The notes under the pieces: generated by a model
Told to the model about the DNA's origin: nothing
Seen by the model: the letters and a program-made list of their open reading frames with translations, nothing else
The model's database searches: none
Source of the DNA: Parapristionchus giblindavisi
Lineage: Eukaryota; Nematoda; Chromadorea; Rhabditida; Diplogasteridae
Assembly (NCBI GenBank): GCA_943737045.1
Contig: CALSFV010000204.1
Span: 1,178,001 to 1,242,000, forward strand
Length of the DNA stretch: 64,000 bases
Direction: 5' to 3'
Program-made: the position numbers and the translations under genes
Part shown: piece after piece, positions 11,886 through 27,311 of the stretch
How positions within the stretch are numbered: position 1 is the first letter of the stretch
Layout of the letters: each line of letters starts with the position of its first letter

Positions 11886-12420
11886 ATTCTGAGTTAAGTC
11901 TTTCTGCCAATAATGAAAGCGTCAAAAATGGCATTTCGAAAATTTACATCTATTGCCAAATTAGAACATTGCAACTTTGGCATTCCATCCGGAAAAGTAA
12001 TTTGCCAAATATGATCGCAGCATATTTGGCGGAAATGAATTTGAATAATTCCGCCAATTGTGCTACTTTCAATTTTGTCAACATACGACGTGCCAAAAAC
12101 GAATGTATCACTATTGGCACTGCCAACATTTACTTCGTCAAATTTGTCTCCGTGTTCCCTGACAAAATGGCTATCGTCATTTTTGGCAACACCCCCTACC
12201 TCACCCTCTTGCCAATTATTCACAATGCGTTTTTGGCAGCGAGAAGTCTGCCAACATTGAACATTGCTTTTTTGTCAATTTGTTGTATCTCACTAGAAGA
12301 CAATAAATAAAGTATCAATAATGGCAAATGTACAATTTGATGCACATGACAACATTACACACTGTTTTATTGGCAGGCCAAATCCGACGTCGTCAGGTTT
12401 GGCTGAAAACCTGGTTCTTT
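11886..12420. repeat. Degenerate extension of the GCCAAA/TTTGGC array
   Basis: The words TTGCCAA and TTTGGCA keep alternating every 20-50 bp up to about 12400 (TTGGCAGGCCAAATCCGACG at about 12370), while the bases between have diverged. This looks like an old, decayed part of the adjacent 39-bp array or the parent inverted-repeat element from which the tidy array was amplified. Confidence 0.6.
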
Positions 12421-12426
12421 TCATTC

Positions 12427-13066
12427 TACGCCACTTTCTTATTCTAACCCCTCTTATATCTTTCGTATTGCATTATCTTCATCTCTTCATTTATGTCTTC
12501 ATACATGTCGTACTTGCTGTCCTTGTACTGCCGTAGATCAACTCTGAAAAGGTAAACAATTATTGACAGTGTAACGAAATTACGAACGGTTTTAATAGTT
12601 TTAGCGAAAGTATCAAAAACAATCATTAAAGAAATACACTTCACAGTTTTCATACTTTTAATTATAAACGTCAACATCATATTCAATAACCAACCATTCT
12701 TCTCCGTGAATCCTTATTGTATGTAACGACGCCTCTAAGACACAGAATGAGAAGTGGCCTGAAATGAGATGAGTTAAAGTAGAACAATGATAAAGGTGGT
12801 AATCAAAATTGATTTGTAATTATTTTAACAATGAATATGATAACACGGTTCTCACTACTAAGGATAAATTCATTTTATGAAATAAAAAAAAAAGAAGATA
12901 TAATTACTAACCACTTTCCGCCGAACGTATTAATTATGAGATTGTGACGCATCGTAGGTAGAGCACGAGAACGAGCCTGAAAATAGATGAATTAAAGATG
13001 ATCAATGATAAACATTTTATTCTCACCTCTGCTCATTCGGCGAAACATTGTTGGTGAACATCATAT
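12427..13066 (-). pseudogene. Possible multi-exon gene remnant, unrecognised
   Basis: On the minus strand four stretches look like exons: one with FRVYMMFTNNVSPNEQ near 13020-13070, one encoding ARSRALPTMRHNL then INTFGGKW near 12910-12980, one encoding PLLILCLRGVVTYNKDSRRR near 12680-12760, and a terminal one encoding VDLRQYKDSKYDMYEDINEE near 12440-12545 that ends in TAG. The second and third join in phase (GGKW|PLLIL) across a GTTAGT donor and a TTTCAG acceptor. The first and last joins do not keep frame, so the gene is broken or an exon is missed. I do not recognise the protein. Confidence 0.35.
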
Positions 13067-13760
13067 AAACGCGAAACGATTCTAAATGAGAAAAGATTAG
13101 AACAACATAAAAATTAATGGTTAACCTTTCTTTAATATGTGCACAAATATGTGTCCACGCAACCAATCGATTGATACCTGTACCTATTTGGTAGAGACAG
13201 AGAGATAGAGAGAGAGAAAGAGAGAGAAAAGAGAGGGAAAGAGTAGTAGCACAAGGAGATGTAAGCACGGACGATCATCGTAGATTTATATTATATGAAA
13301 GATTTATTGTGTATGAACGGCGTGCATCTTCGAATTTGCTGTGTACTTTGTATTTTATTGGATTTTGATTTGTATTTTGTGTTAATTTCTATTTATAATA
13401 GCATTAATCATTAGATTATATATCGTCAATTAATCAATATACAAAATGATACTTACTTACTCCACTCTGGCAAGGATCTCTCGCAGACAAAGAAAGCGAG
13501 AGCGTGCGACCAATGCAATGGAAAAATTACGATGAAACCATTCATCGATCGATATTATGAAAAACAATCAATCGATATTTTGGACGAGCTTGTGGTATTA
13601 GGTTGTGCCATAAGTCTTTTTGAATTTGATAGTGCTGTGTTTGCACTTTTGTTTCTCGCTTCGTTTTCAACGGAGCTTTCTGTACCGGTGCATATCACTA
13701 ACTAGCGTCCCACTCTACATAACCCACAGAACCATCGATTCAGACTTCCCTTAAAAGATC
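13067..13760. other. No gene seen; MITE scrap and simple sequence
   Basis: AT-rich DNA with a purine-rich run (AGAGAGAG type) at about 13190-13245. A scrap of the family 2 MITE interior (CTCTCGCAGACAAAGAAAGC) lies at about 13465-13515. Short open frames here have no other support. Confidence 0.5.
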
Positions 13761-14177
13761 AGTATGCCTCGCCCGTTTGTCCAAAATAAAAATCAAGTTC
13801 TCAAGTCCAATTTGTTCCCGGCTCTCTGTCACTTGAATTTTACAAAAATCAATCAACAACTAGGTTATGTGTATCCCACATATGTGCCCTCCAACCATAC
13901 GCAGGTCAATTCCTTGCGTAAATTTAAAATCAGAAATAATATTATTGAATAGAGGAATGGTAACTTCGGAATTTTGGTTTGCGCAACTCGTCTTAAAGTA
14001 GAGCGAGCCATTTGATACCACCCGTTAAATGTTAGCCACACTTGGATCATCCAAGTCCACTATTTCGCTAGAATTAAAGAATCTTGAAAAAGTCAAAAAG
14101 TTAATTAGACGATAAGTGGTCATTTTACCGGAATTTGAATAAAATCGCGGATTGAGACCGCTATCTCTTTTATATTT

Positions 14178-14989
14178 CTAAAAAGAACGAGCTCCTGAGT
14201 TGACAATCTGTTCGCTTGATTGAAGAGATGGATCATTGGCAATAACAGTGCGCACTATAGCCAGTGAGTTTGGAAAGGAGAGAAACCAGAACCGATCACT
14301 AAACCTGAAAACATCTGGAAATTTAGATACCATAGGTAAAAAGAAGTGTGAAATTGGCCAATGTATTACATGCGTGTAGTTGAGTTCACTGATATAATCG
14401 GGGATCTCCATTGTAAATCCTCCTCCACATCGACCTCCTCCTCGATCTGAATCTCATCCTCCTCCAAATCCATGAACAAATCATCCAGAGGCGCTCTTCT
14501 TCTTATGCTCCGCACTCTGTTACTATCCAGTTGCTTCTTCTTCGCTGTAACGAGGGTTCTGATGAGGTTCTTGATTTGCTCGTAGGTCATTCTCTCGGCG
14601 GGAAGGGACCACTCTTTCTTTCTTTCTTTTCTCGGTCTCCTCCGCACACAACTTCTTGGCATCATTGTAGTACTCGTTGAAAAGTGCAGTAACCAGTTCC
14701 TTCGCCTTCTGGTTGTACTTCCCTCCCTTCGTAGTCCTCAGTGCCCATCCAATCGACATTCAGCAGCCTGCTGGTACTCCTTGAAAGACTGAACGAGAAG
14801 ATAGATTCCCACTTCTTGCAGCACTTCCTCGAGCATTCGCTTGTAGAGACCGAGGGCGAAATCGTACTGACATTTTATGGTCTGATAGTGTGTCCCTTGT
14901 CGATGTGCTTGAGGCATACGTCTAATCGCTAGGTTATCGGTTTTCAAAATCCGGTCAGGTTTTTCGATTATTGTGAAATTTTGGCTCAA
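14178..14989 (-). pseudogene. Frameshifted remnant of a transposon-associated or repeat-derived protein
   Basis: Pieces in three frames follow one another on the minus strand: KRMLEEVLQEVGIYLLVQSF, then IGWALRTTKGGKYNQKAKEL and ALFNEYYNDAKKLC, then ERMTYEQIKNLIRTLVTAKK and an acidic tail (DLFMDLEEDEIQIEEEVDVE). The pattern GWAL(K/R)..., a charged run, then a QIxxxx helix and basic residues is one I associate with ORFs found beside DNA transposons in many animals, but this is a weak recollection. At least two frame changes, near 14750 and 14610, make it a pseudogene unless short introns are present. Confidence 0.4.
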
Positions 14990-15060
14990 AATCCGGTCAG
15001 GTTTCTCGTTTTTTTTGTGAAATTTTGGCTAAAAATCCGGCCAGGCTTGGTACTTTGTAA
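14925..15060. repeat. Dispersed repeat shared with the palindrome arms
   Basis: AAAATCCGGTCAGGTTTTTC followed by GTGAAATTTTGGCT occurs in two or three tandem turns. The same words, with GCTAGGTTATCGGTTTTCAA or a variant before them, are at about 6340-6425 and inverted at about 1865-1960 in the palindrome arms. It is probably an end of a transposable element family; no target duplication could be defined. Confidence 0.55.
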
Positions 15061-15078
15061 CCTACTTTTCGACCTATG

Positions 15079-15339
15079 CCGGTATTTTTTACTCGCGGGG
15101 CACATAGTTCAATTCCGTGGTGTACGCCGTGGGGTAACCCGCGAGCTGTGGTTCTAGACGGTGCGACTTGCGGGGTGGGAAGACGGTGTGCCCCGTGTGG
15201 TGGAAGGGACGGTGCGCCCCGCGAGATTTGACGTCCACCCCGCGAGGCACACCGTCTCTTCCGCACCGTGGTGCTCCTCGCGGAGTATCCCGCGAGATTT
15301 GGCCTCTCAACGGTGTGCCCCGCGAGCAAAAAACACCGG
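15079..15339. mobile_element. GC-rich MITE with CCGCGAG inner repeats
   Basis: The left end CCGGTATTTTTTACTCGCGG and the right end (inverse of CCGGTGTTTTTTGCTCGCGG) form terminal inverted repeats of about 25 bp. The inside is built from repeated CCCGCGAG/CTCGCGGGG and ACGGTGTGCC words in both orientations, in sharp contrast with the AT-rich surroundings. No open frame is credible. Confidence 0.65.
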
Positions 15340-15404
15340 AGTGGGGAAAAAAAACTTGATTGGACTTGGTCATTTTTGTAGAGCTCGTCGAGAGCTTTCG
15401 AATG

Positions 15405-15494
15405 TATGTGCGAAAACGCCATCTTCTACCTGTTTTCTTCCAAAAAATCAGTTTTGGAATAAAACAGGTAGAAGATGGCGTTTTCGCACACATA
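15405..15494. repeat. Near-perfect hairpin with stem of about 30 bp
   Basis: GTGCGAAAACGCCATCTTCT and the bases after it are repeated in inverse order at about 15463-15490, with a second short stem (CCAAAA/TTTTGG) in the loop. It could extrude as a cruciform or fold as RNA. It may be the core of a larger decayed foldback element. Confidence 0.7.
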
Positions 15495-15819
15495 TTTTGT
15501 TGAGTAACTTCTAGATTGGTTCATTTAGAGTAGATTGAAAAAAATTCGCGCTGTAGGTCAAAAACTGAGCAAATTTGGCGAAAATAAGCGGTTAGGCCTT
15601 CTCCTTTCCCTCATTATGATTAATGAACCAACTATCAGCCAAATCGGAGAGAAAAAATTTAAAACGGTCGCAAATGGGTCTCATTTTACTACATTTGTAC
15701 AGGAGATATAGAACTCTAGTTCTTCACATAGAGGGAGCGCTGTGTTAAATTATATCATCTATTACTTTAGTCGATGTAACTGTTACTCGTTTACAGCTAT
15801 GAATGTTGATACTGAAATC

Positions 15820-16798
15820 TGACCCATCGTATACTGAAATCTGACCCATCGCACTTTATCTGACCCACCGAACTTGATTACGGTATTTTTCAATAGCTCA
15901 TAATGATATCGCACACGTAGTGGCCATTCTGACAATTTATACTGAAATCTGACCCAACGAACCCGGTTACGGTAGAATACGGTAGCTCACATTAACCCAT
16001 AATGATATCACACACGTAGTGGCTATCCCGACAATGTTTAGTGAAATATGACATATCGCACTTGATCCGACCCACCGAACCGAATTACGGTAGAATACGG
16101 TAGCTCACATTAACCCATAATGATATCACACACGTAGTGGCTATCCCGACAATGTTTAGTGAAATATGACATATCGCACTTGATCCGACCCACCGAACCG
16201 AATTACGGTAGAATACGGTAGCTCACATTAAAGGGAGCGAAACCTCTCTCAACGGTCTATTCAACGCTCTACTCTCTCTCGTTGTTAGAGAACAGAGAAA
16301 TATTGTGCACAATGTAGAGGCCATTGAGAGAGGTTAGGCTCCCTTTAACCCATAATGATATCACACACGTAGTGGCTATCCCGACAATGTTTAGTGAAAT
16401 ATGACATATCGCACTTGATCCGACCCACCGAACCGAATTACGGTAGAATACGGTAGCTCACATTAACCCATAATGATATCACACACGTAGTGGCTATCCC
16501 GACAATGTTTAGTGAAATATGACCCATCACACTTGATCTGACCCACCGAACCCGGTTACGGTAGAATACGGTAGCTCACATTAACCCATAATGATATCAC
16601 ACACGTAGTGGCTATCCCGACAATGTTTAGTGAAATATGACATATCGCACTTGATCCGACCCACCGAACCGAATTACGGTAGAATACGGTAGCTCACATT
16701 AACCCATAATGATATCACACACGTAGTGGCTATCCCGACAATGTTTAGTGAAATATGACATATCGCACTTGATCCGACCCACCGAACCGAATTACGGT
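15820..16798. repeat. 118-bp satellite, about seven units plus divergent edge
   Basis: AACCCATAATGATATCACAC starts at 15994, 16112, 16347 (after a MITE), 16465, 16583 and 16701, spaced exactly 118 bp once the MITE is removed. Units carry GACCCACCGAACC, TTACGGTAGAATACGGTAG and CACGTAGTGGCTATCCCGAC. Similar words make up the inner part of the foldback element at 8137-11403, so the satellite seems to be an amplified internal segment of that element family. The left edge (15820-15990) is more divergent. Confidence 0.93.
16232..16344. mobile_element. TTAA-flanked MITE, family 1 (AGGGAGCG), in a satellite unit
   Basis: 113 bp with inverted ends AGGGAGCGAAACC.../...GGCTCCCT and TTAA at 16228-16231 and 16345-16348. 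The neighbouring satellite units show the empty site (CACATTAACCCATAATG), which proves the 4-bp duplication. Other copies are at about 23113, 30438 and 54057. The TTAA target points to a piggyBac-type transposase supplied in trans. Confidence 0.95.
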
Positions 16799-16800
16799 AG

Positions 16801-16960
16801 ATTCGGGCCGCGGGCCGCGGGCCGCCTTTTAAACCGATTTCGGGCCGCGGGCCGCCTTTTAGACAAGCCCGTTGACTCCTGTAATAGGAATATTGATTTT
16901 TGTTTGAACAAATCTATTAAGAAAAATGTAAGCCTTGTTAAAATTAATGGGTAAATTTAT
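16801..16960. other. GGGCCGC repeats bounding the satellite
   Basis: Short tandem GGGCCGCG words and a duplicated CGGGCCGCCTTTTA lie just after the last satellite unit. The sequence is highly GC-rich and self-complementary, and of unknown origin. No gene is seen. Confidence 0.5.
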
Positions 16961-17099
16961 CCCGAACGTGGAAAAATCTTCATTTCACCAGCTCATCCAT
17001 AGGTAAGTCACACATTTGGAAAAAAATGTCTTTCGACTGCAGAAATACATATGTACATATGTGTACATATGTATGTGTGCACAAATTCAAGCAACTCAC

Positions 17100-17354
17100 T
17101 TCTTCCAATCTGTCCAATACAGTCTCTGCTCGTTAATCGCTGTAAGTCCGAATAGATACTATCGGGACCAATGCAGCTCAGCCTGAAATACCTTACTGAT
17201 TAGCGATGATTGATTAGTTTTCGAGACCAGTATTGATTAATAATTATTGATTTTGTATCATTGGCTTACGTCTGCGCGCTGGCATCGATAACATCAGAGC
17301 TTACGGCGTTGATGCAGAATCGCGATACCATTGGGAAGATGGATGTGTCATTCT
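17100..17354 (-). pseudogene. Two-exon gene fragment, unrecognised
   Basis: The exon at 17270-17354 (NDTSIFPMVSRFCINAV, then DASAQ) and the exon at 17100-17182 (LSCIGPDSIYSDLQRLTSRD) join in phase through a GTAAGC donor and a TTTCAG acceptor and have a good donor (GTGAGT) after them. Cysteines and a mixed polar composition suggest a real conserved protein, possibly extracellular, but I do not recognise it. The upstream part seems cut by the MITE starting at 17435 and the downstream part by the GC-rich repeat and satellite, so it is probably a relic. Confidence 0.4.
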
Positions 17355-17434
17355 CTGTCTTTATCGACAACGGGCGCATGCACTCTCTGTCCTAACTCTC
17401 GATTACCTCTCCACTTCCTCAGACAATAGAATTG

Positions 17435-17725
17435 TATTATAGAATTAAAACTGTCCGAACAATACAAATTCCGCTTTTTGCCGCGCAGTACTCAGACTCC
17501 ACCCACTTCTTCGCGCGACATACCTTGTTCTCTTATTTTATCGAATTTTATGGCGTTTCCTCATCATTTCACAGGACTTTCAATAAAAATATAAAATTAT
17601 GTGCATTGAAAAAACGTTCGAAAAAACCTTTCGAAAATTTGGAGTGCGTTTTTCTCAACGGTGGAGAAGTTTACTAAATTCGGCATTTGGCCCCGTGTGT
17701 GCAAAACTTTTGTAATTCTATAATA
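17435..17725. mobile_element. MITE with TATTATAGAATT ends, copy 1
   Basis: Inverted ends TATTATAGAATTA and TAATTCTATAATA enclose 290 bp, and both sides keep AAATTCCGCT and AAAACTTT words shared with the copy at 28573-28775. The flanking TA fits a Tc1/mariner-type target. Short open frames inside are not supported. Confidence 0.7.
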
Positions 17726-17897
17726 TTTGATTTTATTACGAAATATTTCTCTTATGCGGTGTCACATTATCAAAACGTGCGCAAAGTGTTTTACTCAATT
17801 TTTAAGAGAGAAAAACGTGAATTTGCTATGAATGTAAAAAGTGAGTACATTGAGAAAACCTGGGAAATCAGCAATGGTGAAAACAATCAGTTTTATT

Positions 17898-22917
<5,020 letters not shown>

Positions 22918-23112
22918 GACAGATGACTTGAACTGCGAATTTAAAATTGGAATATCCTTTATCTCTAAAAGAATTTGAAAAAAAATATTATTTGAAAATC
23001 GTTTCCTTTGACACAACTCCTTAACAATAAGAGGAATGACAAATCCGACTCATTACGAGATCACAAATGATTTACGAGAACTGTACAATGAAAATGAATT
23101 TAATTTTACATT

Positions 23113-23219
23113 ATAGGGATCGAAACCTTTGTCAATGGTCTCTCCAACGCTCTACGCTCTCTCGTTGTTAGAGAACAGAGAAATAGTGTGGTCATTGAGT
23201 GAGGTCACTCTCCCTTTAT
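23113..23219. mobile_element. Family 1 MITE, decayed ends
   Basis: GGGATCGAAACCTTTGTCAA at the left and GTCACTCTCCCT at the right are the inverted ends of the family 1 element. The interior CTCTCGTTGTTAGAGAACAG is identical to other copies. The flanks read TTATA rather than exact TTAA. Confidence 0.75.
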
Positions 23220-23829
23220 AATTAGGAATGAAAATAAAACTCAAATTTTGGTTAAGGCAAATAAAGATTTCTACATATGTAGTAAATAATCATTGACCAC
23301 AAGATGGACGGGTCTCTTCATGCGAATCATTTTCTGAGACAAACAAGAAGTCATGAGCGGACAACCTTGCACATCAGAGCCCATTGTTGATAAACGGGTT
23401 TAAATGAATGAATGAATCATCGTCCGACTATGTATTACTAATCGGTCGCAGTTTTTCTCACTTTCTCTTTCTTATGTTATGAAAAGCGAGCAATGGCGAA
23501 TCATCTTTGCCACTTTTAATTACTCTTGATTTATCAGTTGTTCAGGCACAAAATAAAACACATTTGCTGCTGCATTTGCACATTGGCTGAGGTTGCCTGG
23601 AAGTGGACTAGTCCACGTGAAGTTCACGTGAAACAGAAAAAAAATATTTTTTTCTATGTCGCCTCATATGTGATTTATCTTATGATCTTATCAATATAAA
23701 AAAAACATAGACTGGACAGATCTATTTAACACCATGAATACAACAAATAGTATATATGATCATTAAAACAATGCTCAAATGTATAGACACATACGTATCA
23801 GTGTTTGCAGAGTGAACATTCATCAGGTC

Positions 23830-24030
23830 ACAAAGCGTTGGAGTGTACTGGGACCCAAGTGGAAAACCCTGATCTTCAATAAAATTACTGATAAAGGTTA
23901 CGGTAGCTGACGGTAGTCGACAATTGTTGATCAATGGATACGCCAACTTCTTACCGTATCCCAATCGATATCCAGGGTTTTCACACTTTGGGTCAAACAC
24001 AAAAAATTTAAGTGGACGAGTCTGTGAGTT
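23830..24030. repeat. Dispersed inverted-repeat element with ACGGTAG core, copy 1
   Basis: TTGGAGTGTACTGGGACCCA at the left and an inverse-related CCAGGGTTTTCACACTTTGGGT at the right bracket a core rich in TTACGGTAGCTGACGGTAG. A related copy in opposite orientation is at about 41230-41410 in an intron of copy B. Confidence 0.6.
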
Positions 24031-24117
24031 TACATAACGGCGTAGACACACAATGTTCATATTTCTTTTAAAACTGCCTGTCATAATCCTGAAATCGCTC
24101 TTCCTCATTCATGCATT

Positions 24118-24180
24118 AGTTGATGGGATCCTAGGTTCGATCGCCTGGTAGGGTTCCCGGTTCGAATCTGAATTCGAAGA
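24118..24180 (+). repeat. tRNA-like (SINE-type) scrap
   Basis: CCCGGTTCGAATCTGAATTC resembles a pol III B box, and GGATCCTAGGTTCGATCGCC precedes it. No cloverleaf with an acceptor stem can be drawn, so this is not a tRNA gene. Confidence 0.3.
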
Positions 24181-24339
24181 ATTCATCATCTCACACCTCT
24201 CATCTCTCACCCTCTCTCCCCTTTCCCTTCAAGCAGGGCTGGGATTTTGTGTTTTGTGTTTTGTGTTTTTTTGTGTTTTTCATGGTCTTGGACACAAAAA
24301 ATTTTGTGTCAAAATTTTGTGTAAATGAGACACAAAATA

Positions 24340-26490
24340 ACACAAAAAAATTGTAATCAATTTTCTTATTTTACAAGATTTTCAGGAAGAAAATCGATGA
24401 TATTAGTCGTTCCGCATAGTAAAATTTTATCCGCAAAATTGTAAATTTTGCAACGATCGGATAATTTTGGTCTAGAATTTCCTTTTGTCAGTAATTTTTA
24501 TTGTTTTCGTTCAGCCTAATACCAGACTCATAGGTTTCTCGGCCGCTGTTCTTTTTTGAACTGATATAGGACTCTCTGAACAATAAATTGTGGCAAACTT
24601 GTTCTTTTTGCTAGTGTGTGACAACGACTATCGATTGACCAATTTATCGGAGAAGTATGTTGTCAGACATCAAACAGTATAACAATTGTTGTCAATGCAA
24701 TAAATAAATAAATATGGTAACAATTAGTGACTATTTTGTAGGCAGACAACAAAAATAGTAAATTTTGCAGTCAACGAATCTAGTGACAACAAAACATGGA
24801 AATAATCTTGTCTGACAACAAAAATTGTGGAAAATGTTGACCAAAAAATGAATATGGTTTGACAACAAAATGGCCAGAGTTTGTTGTCTGACAGCAAAAT
24901 GAGCTCATTTTGTGACCAACATGCATTCCCGAGAAAAAGAGTCGAATTTGCAGTCCGACAACAAATTCTACTTGCTATTTCAATAAATATTGAGTGGATG
25001 CATAGATTATCCTAACCTACGACACCTTCCCTATGATCTACAACAAGAACGAGGAAATTAGTACAATACATGGACGAATACAATGATTATGATAATTAGT
25101 TATGAATCCAATCGAATATAATCGATAAATACGACAATAAATCGATGCTACCTCTTCTCCGACCGTCCGCGTATTTGCATCGATATGTCTGAACGTCTTC
25201 TCGCATGGCTGAAAGCTCAAAATTAATTAACGATGAAATATTCTAACTGAACTCCGAATTACGACGCAAAACATCAACAAAACAGTACAGGAGGTAAGTA
25301 AGGCGATGAGTATTGATTCCCAAGTGAAAATAAAGCAACGATATAATTAAAATAATCAAATAAAAGGAATAAAACTAAATTCGAATTTATTCTACGTTCA
25401 GAGCCGGAATAGAAGCCGTTATTTGGGGGAAAATGTTATCCTCCCTAAACAACGGCTCCTGTTCCGGCTCTGAGTAGAATTAATTCGAATTTAGTTTTAT
25501 TCTTGTTATTTGATTATTTTGTTTAAATCTGTGCTGTATTTTCACTTGGGAATCAATGTACATCGCCTTACTTACCTCCTGTACTGTTATGTTGGTGTTT
25601 TGTGTCGTAATTCGGAGTTCAGTTCGAATATTTCATCGTTAATTAATTTTGAGCGTTCAGCCATGCGAGAAGACGTTCAGACGTATCGATGCTAAGGCGC
25701 GGGCGGTCGGAGAAGAGGTAGCATCGATTTATTGTTGTATTTATCGATTATATTCGATTGGATTCATCACTAATTATCATAATCATTGTATTCGTCCATG
25801 TATTGTACTAATTTCCTCGTTCTTGTTGTAGTTCATAGAGAAGGTGTCGTAGGATAAGAAAATCTATGTAATCATTCAATATTTATTGAAATATCAAGAA
25901 GAATTTGTTGTCGGACAGCAAATTCGAGTCTTTTTCTCGGGAATGCAAGTTGGTCACAAAATTAGCTCATTTTGCTGTCAGACAACAAACTCTGTCCATT
26001 TTGTTGTCATATTCTTTTTTGGTCGAAATTTTCTTTTTTTTTGTTGTCAGACAAGATTGTTTCCATATTTTGTTGTCACTAGATTCATTTAGGCTGAATG
26101 ACTGCAAAATTTACCTTTTTTATTGTCTGACTACAGATCAAGACTTTTCTGTAGTCATTTCACTGCTCTTCTACGTTTGACTAATTTTACCCTTTGTTTT
26201 GTTGTCTGTCTACAAAATTGTCACTAATTGTTACCACATTTATTTATGACAACAATCTTTATACTTTCTGATGTCTGACAACAAACTTCTCCGATAAAGT
26301 TGTCAATCTTTGTCACACACATGCAAAAAGTACAAGTTTGCCACAATTTATTGTTCAGAGAGTCCTATATTACATACTGTTTTGTTCGCGTTGAAGTTCT
26401 ATATTGAAACAAATACCTTTTTATTAGCCATAAACTTGCTCAAATCTAGAGAAATATATTTTTGTGTTTTTTTGTGTTTTGTGTACACTC
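24340..26490. repeat. 2.1 kb palindrome with GACAACAAA repeats
   Basis: The arms meet near 25432; for example 25038-25220 is mirrored at 25649-25831. Divergence between the arms is moderate, perhaps a tenth of positions. The outer parts consist of recurring TTGTTGTC(T/A)GACA and GACAACAAA words at 40-60 bp spacing, and the outermost parts of TTTTGTGTTTTGTG runs. Near the centre each arm holds an exon-like piece (CAG acceptor, MREDVQTYRC, GTAGCA donor); the right copy has a stop, so any captured gene piece is dead. Confidence 0.85.
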
Positions 26491-26507
26491 GATGAGAAGG
26501 TCGACAT

Positions 26508-26625
26508 CGTGAAAGCTGTCATGAGAAGCTTCTTCAAGATGGCGCATCTACTTATCGGACGTCTGCAGAAGAAGGATGCTGAAAGGCTTTTGTTGCGGTG
26601 TGTAGTGGTCTTCTTTCTCGAATGA
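26508..26625 (+). pseudogene. Short open piece, unrecognised
   Basis: An in-frame run encoding KAVMRSFFKMAHLLIGRLQ then KKDAERLLL follows the palindrome edge. It has good amphipathic character but no start, no splice context and a stop soon after. It may be a scrap of a transposon protein. Confidence 0.2.
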
Positions 26626-26682
26626 ATAAAGACATTTGGGTGTGCAAATATTTGAAATCGGTGTCCAAGCCCGCGAAGTTAA

Positions 26683-26842
26683 ATGGGCGGAGCCATATAT
26701 CGGTATATAAGTAGAGTCAACCGAAAGGGGCTTGGCCATATATCGGTATATAAGTGGAGTCAACCAGAAAGGGGCGGGGCCATATATCGGTATATAAATA
26801 GAGTCAATCAGAAAGGGGCGGGGCCACATATTGCTTATAAGC
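26683..26842. repeat. 44-bp tandem repeat with GC-box and TATA-like words, four units
   Basis: CCATATATCGGTATATAA begins at 26693, 26736 and 26780, and a weaker copy at 26824. Each unit has GGGGCGGGGCC just upstream and GAGTCAACC after it. The repeated GC box plus TATATAA arrangement mimics promoter elements; whether it drives transcription is unknown. Confidence 0.9.
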
Positions 26843-27009
26843 GCATCCGATTATTTGTATTGTTTGGCATGTCTGCAAGAATGGATCCATGTTCTAGTGA
26901 ATACCAGGTCGAACTATCAATAAGATCGGTTGGTCTGCAAGAAAAATCGATTCTCCGAAAAGGAAAGAGAAAGCTCCTTTTGACAGTTTTCCTTGACTTT
27001 TCGAGGTTA

Positions 27010-27224
27010 CTATTCCCTGGTATTTCTAAACTTAAAGTCTACTTAAACTACGTCACAGACTTGAAGTAGGCGTTAAGTCTACTTCAAGTTAAAAAACATT
27101 TGACGAAATACACTACAGTATACCACACCACTTTAAGTAGACTTACGTTTAACTTAAAATAGACTTACAAGTCTAATTCAAGTGCAGACTTTAAGTACTT
27201 TAAGTTTCGAAAAACCAGTGTTAG
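27010..27224. mobile_element. Family 3 MITE (CTTAAAGTCTACTTAAAC), diverged copy
   Basis: The left end CCCTGGTATTTCTAAACTTA and the right end (CTTTAAGTTTCGAAAAACCAG) are related to the exact ends of the copies at 39157, 45222 and 56420. The interior is reiterated TAAGTCTACTT in both orientations. Confidence 0.7.
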
Positions 27225-27311
27225 TGAGTGGAGAAGCTCCTTGCGATTAAAATAATGATGAATCTTGATTTGTCAAACAAAATTACAAGTGTATATTTTT
27301 ACTGTACGAAC

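Noticed and set aside
11589..12310. Long frames with LPNLTSSFLA or NDDVKFGKI repeats on both strands
   Set aside because: The 39-bp unit is a multiple of three, so any stop-free frame stays open. The bases show no coding signature beyond the repeat.
15089..15514. Frames of 117-141 codons on both strands
   Set aside because: They overlap a GC-rich MITE and a hairpin. The peptides mirror each other and have no start or splice support.
25649..25831. Mirror ORFs near the centre of the 2.1 kb palindrome
   Set aside because: Same sequence as 25038-25220 in inverse. Only a short exon-like piece is plausible, and it has a stop in the right arm.
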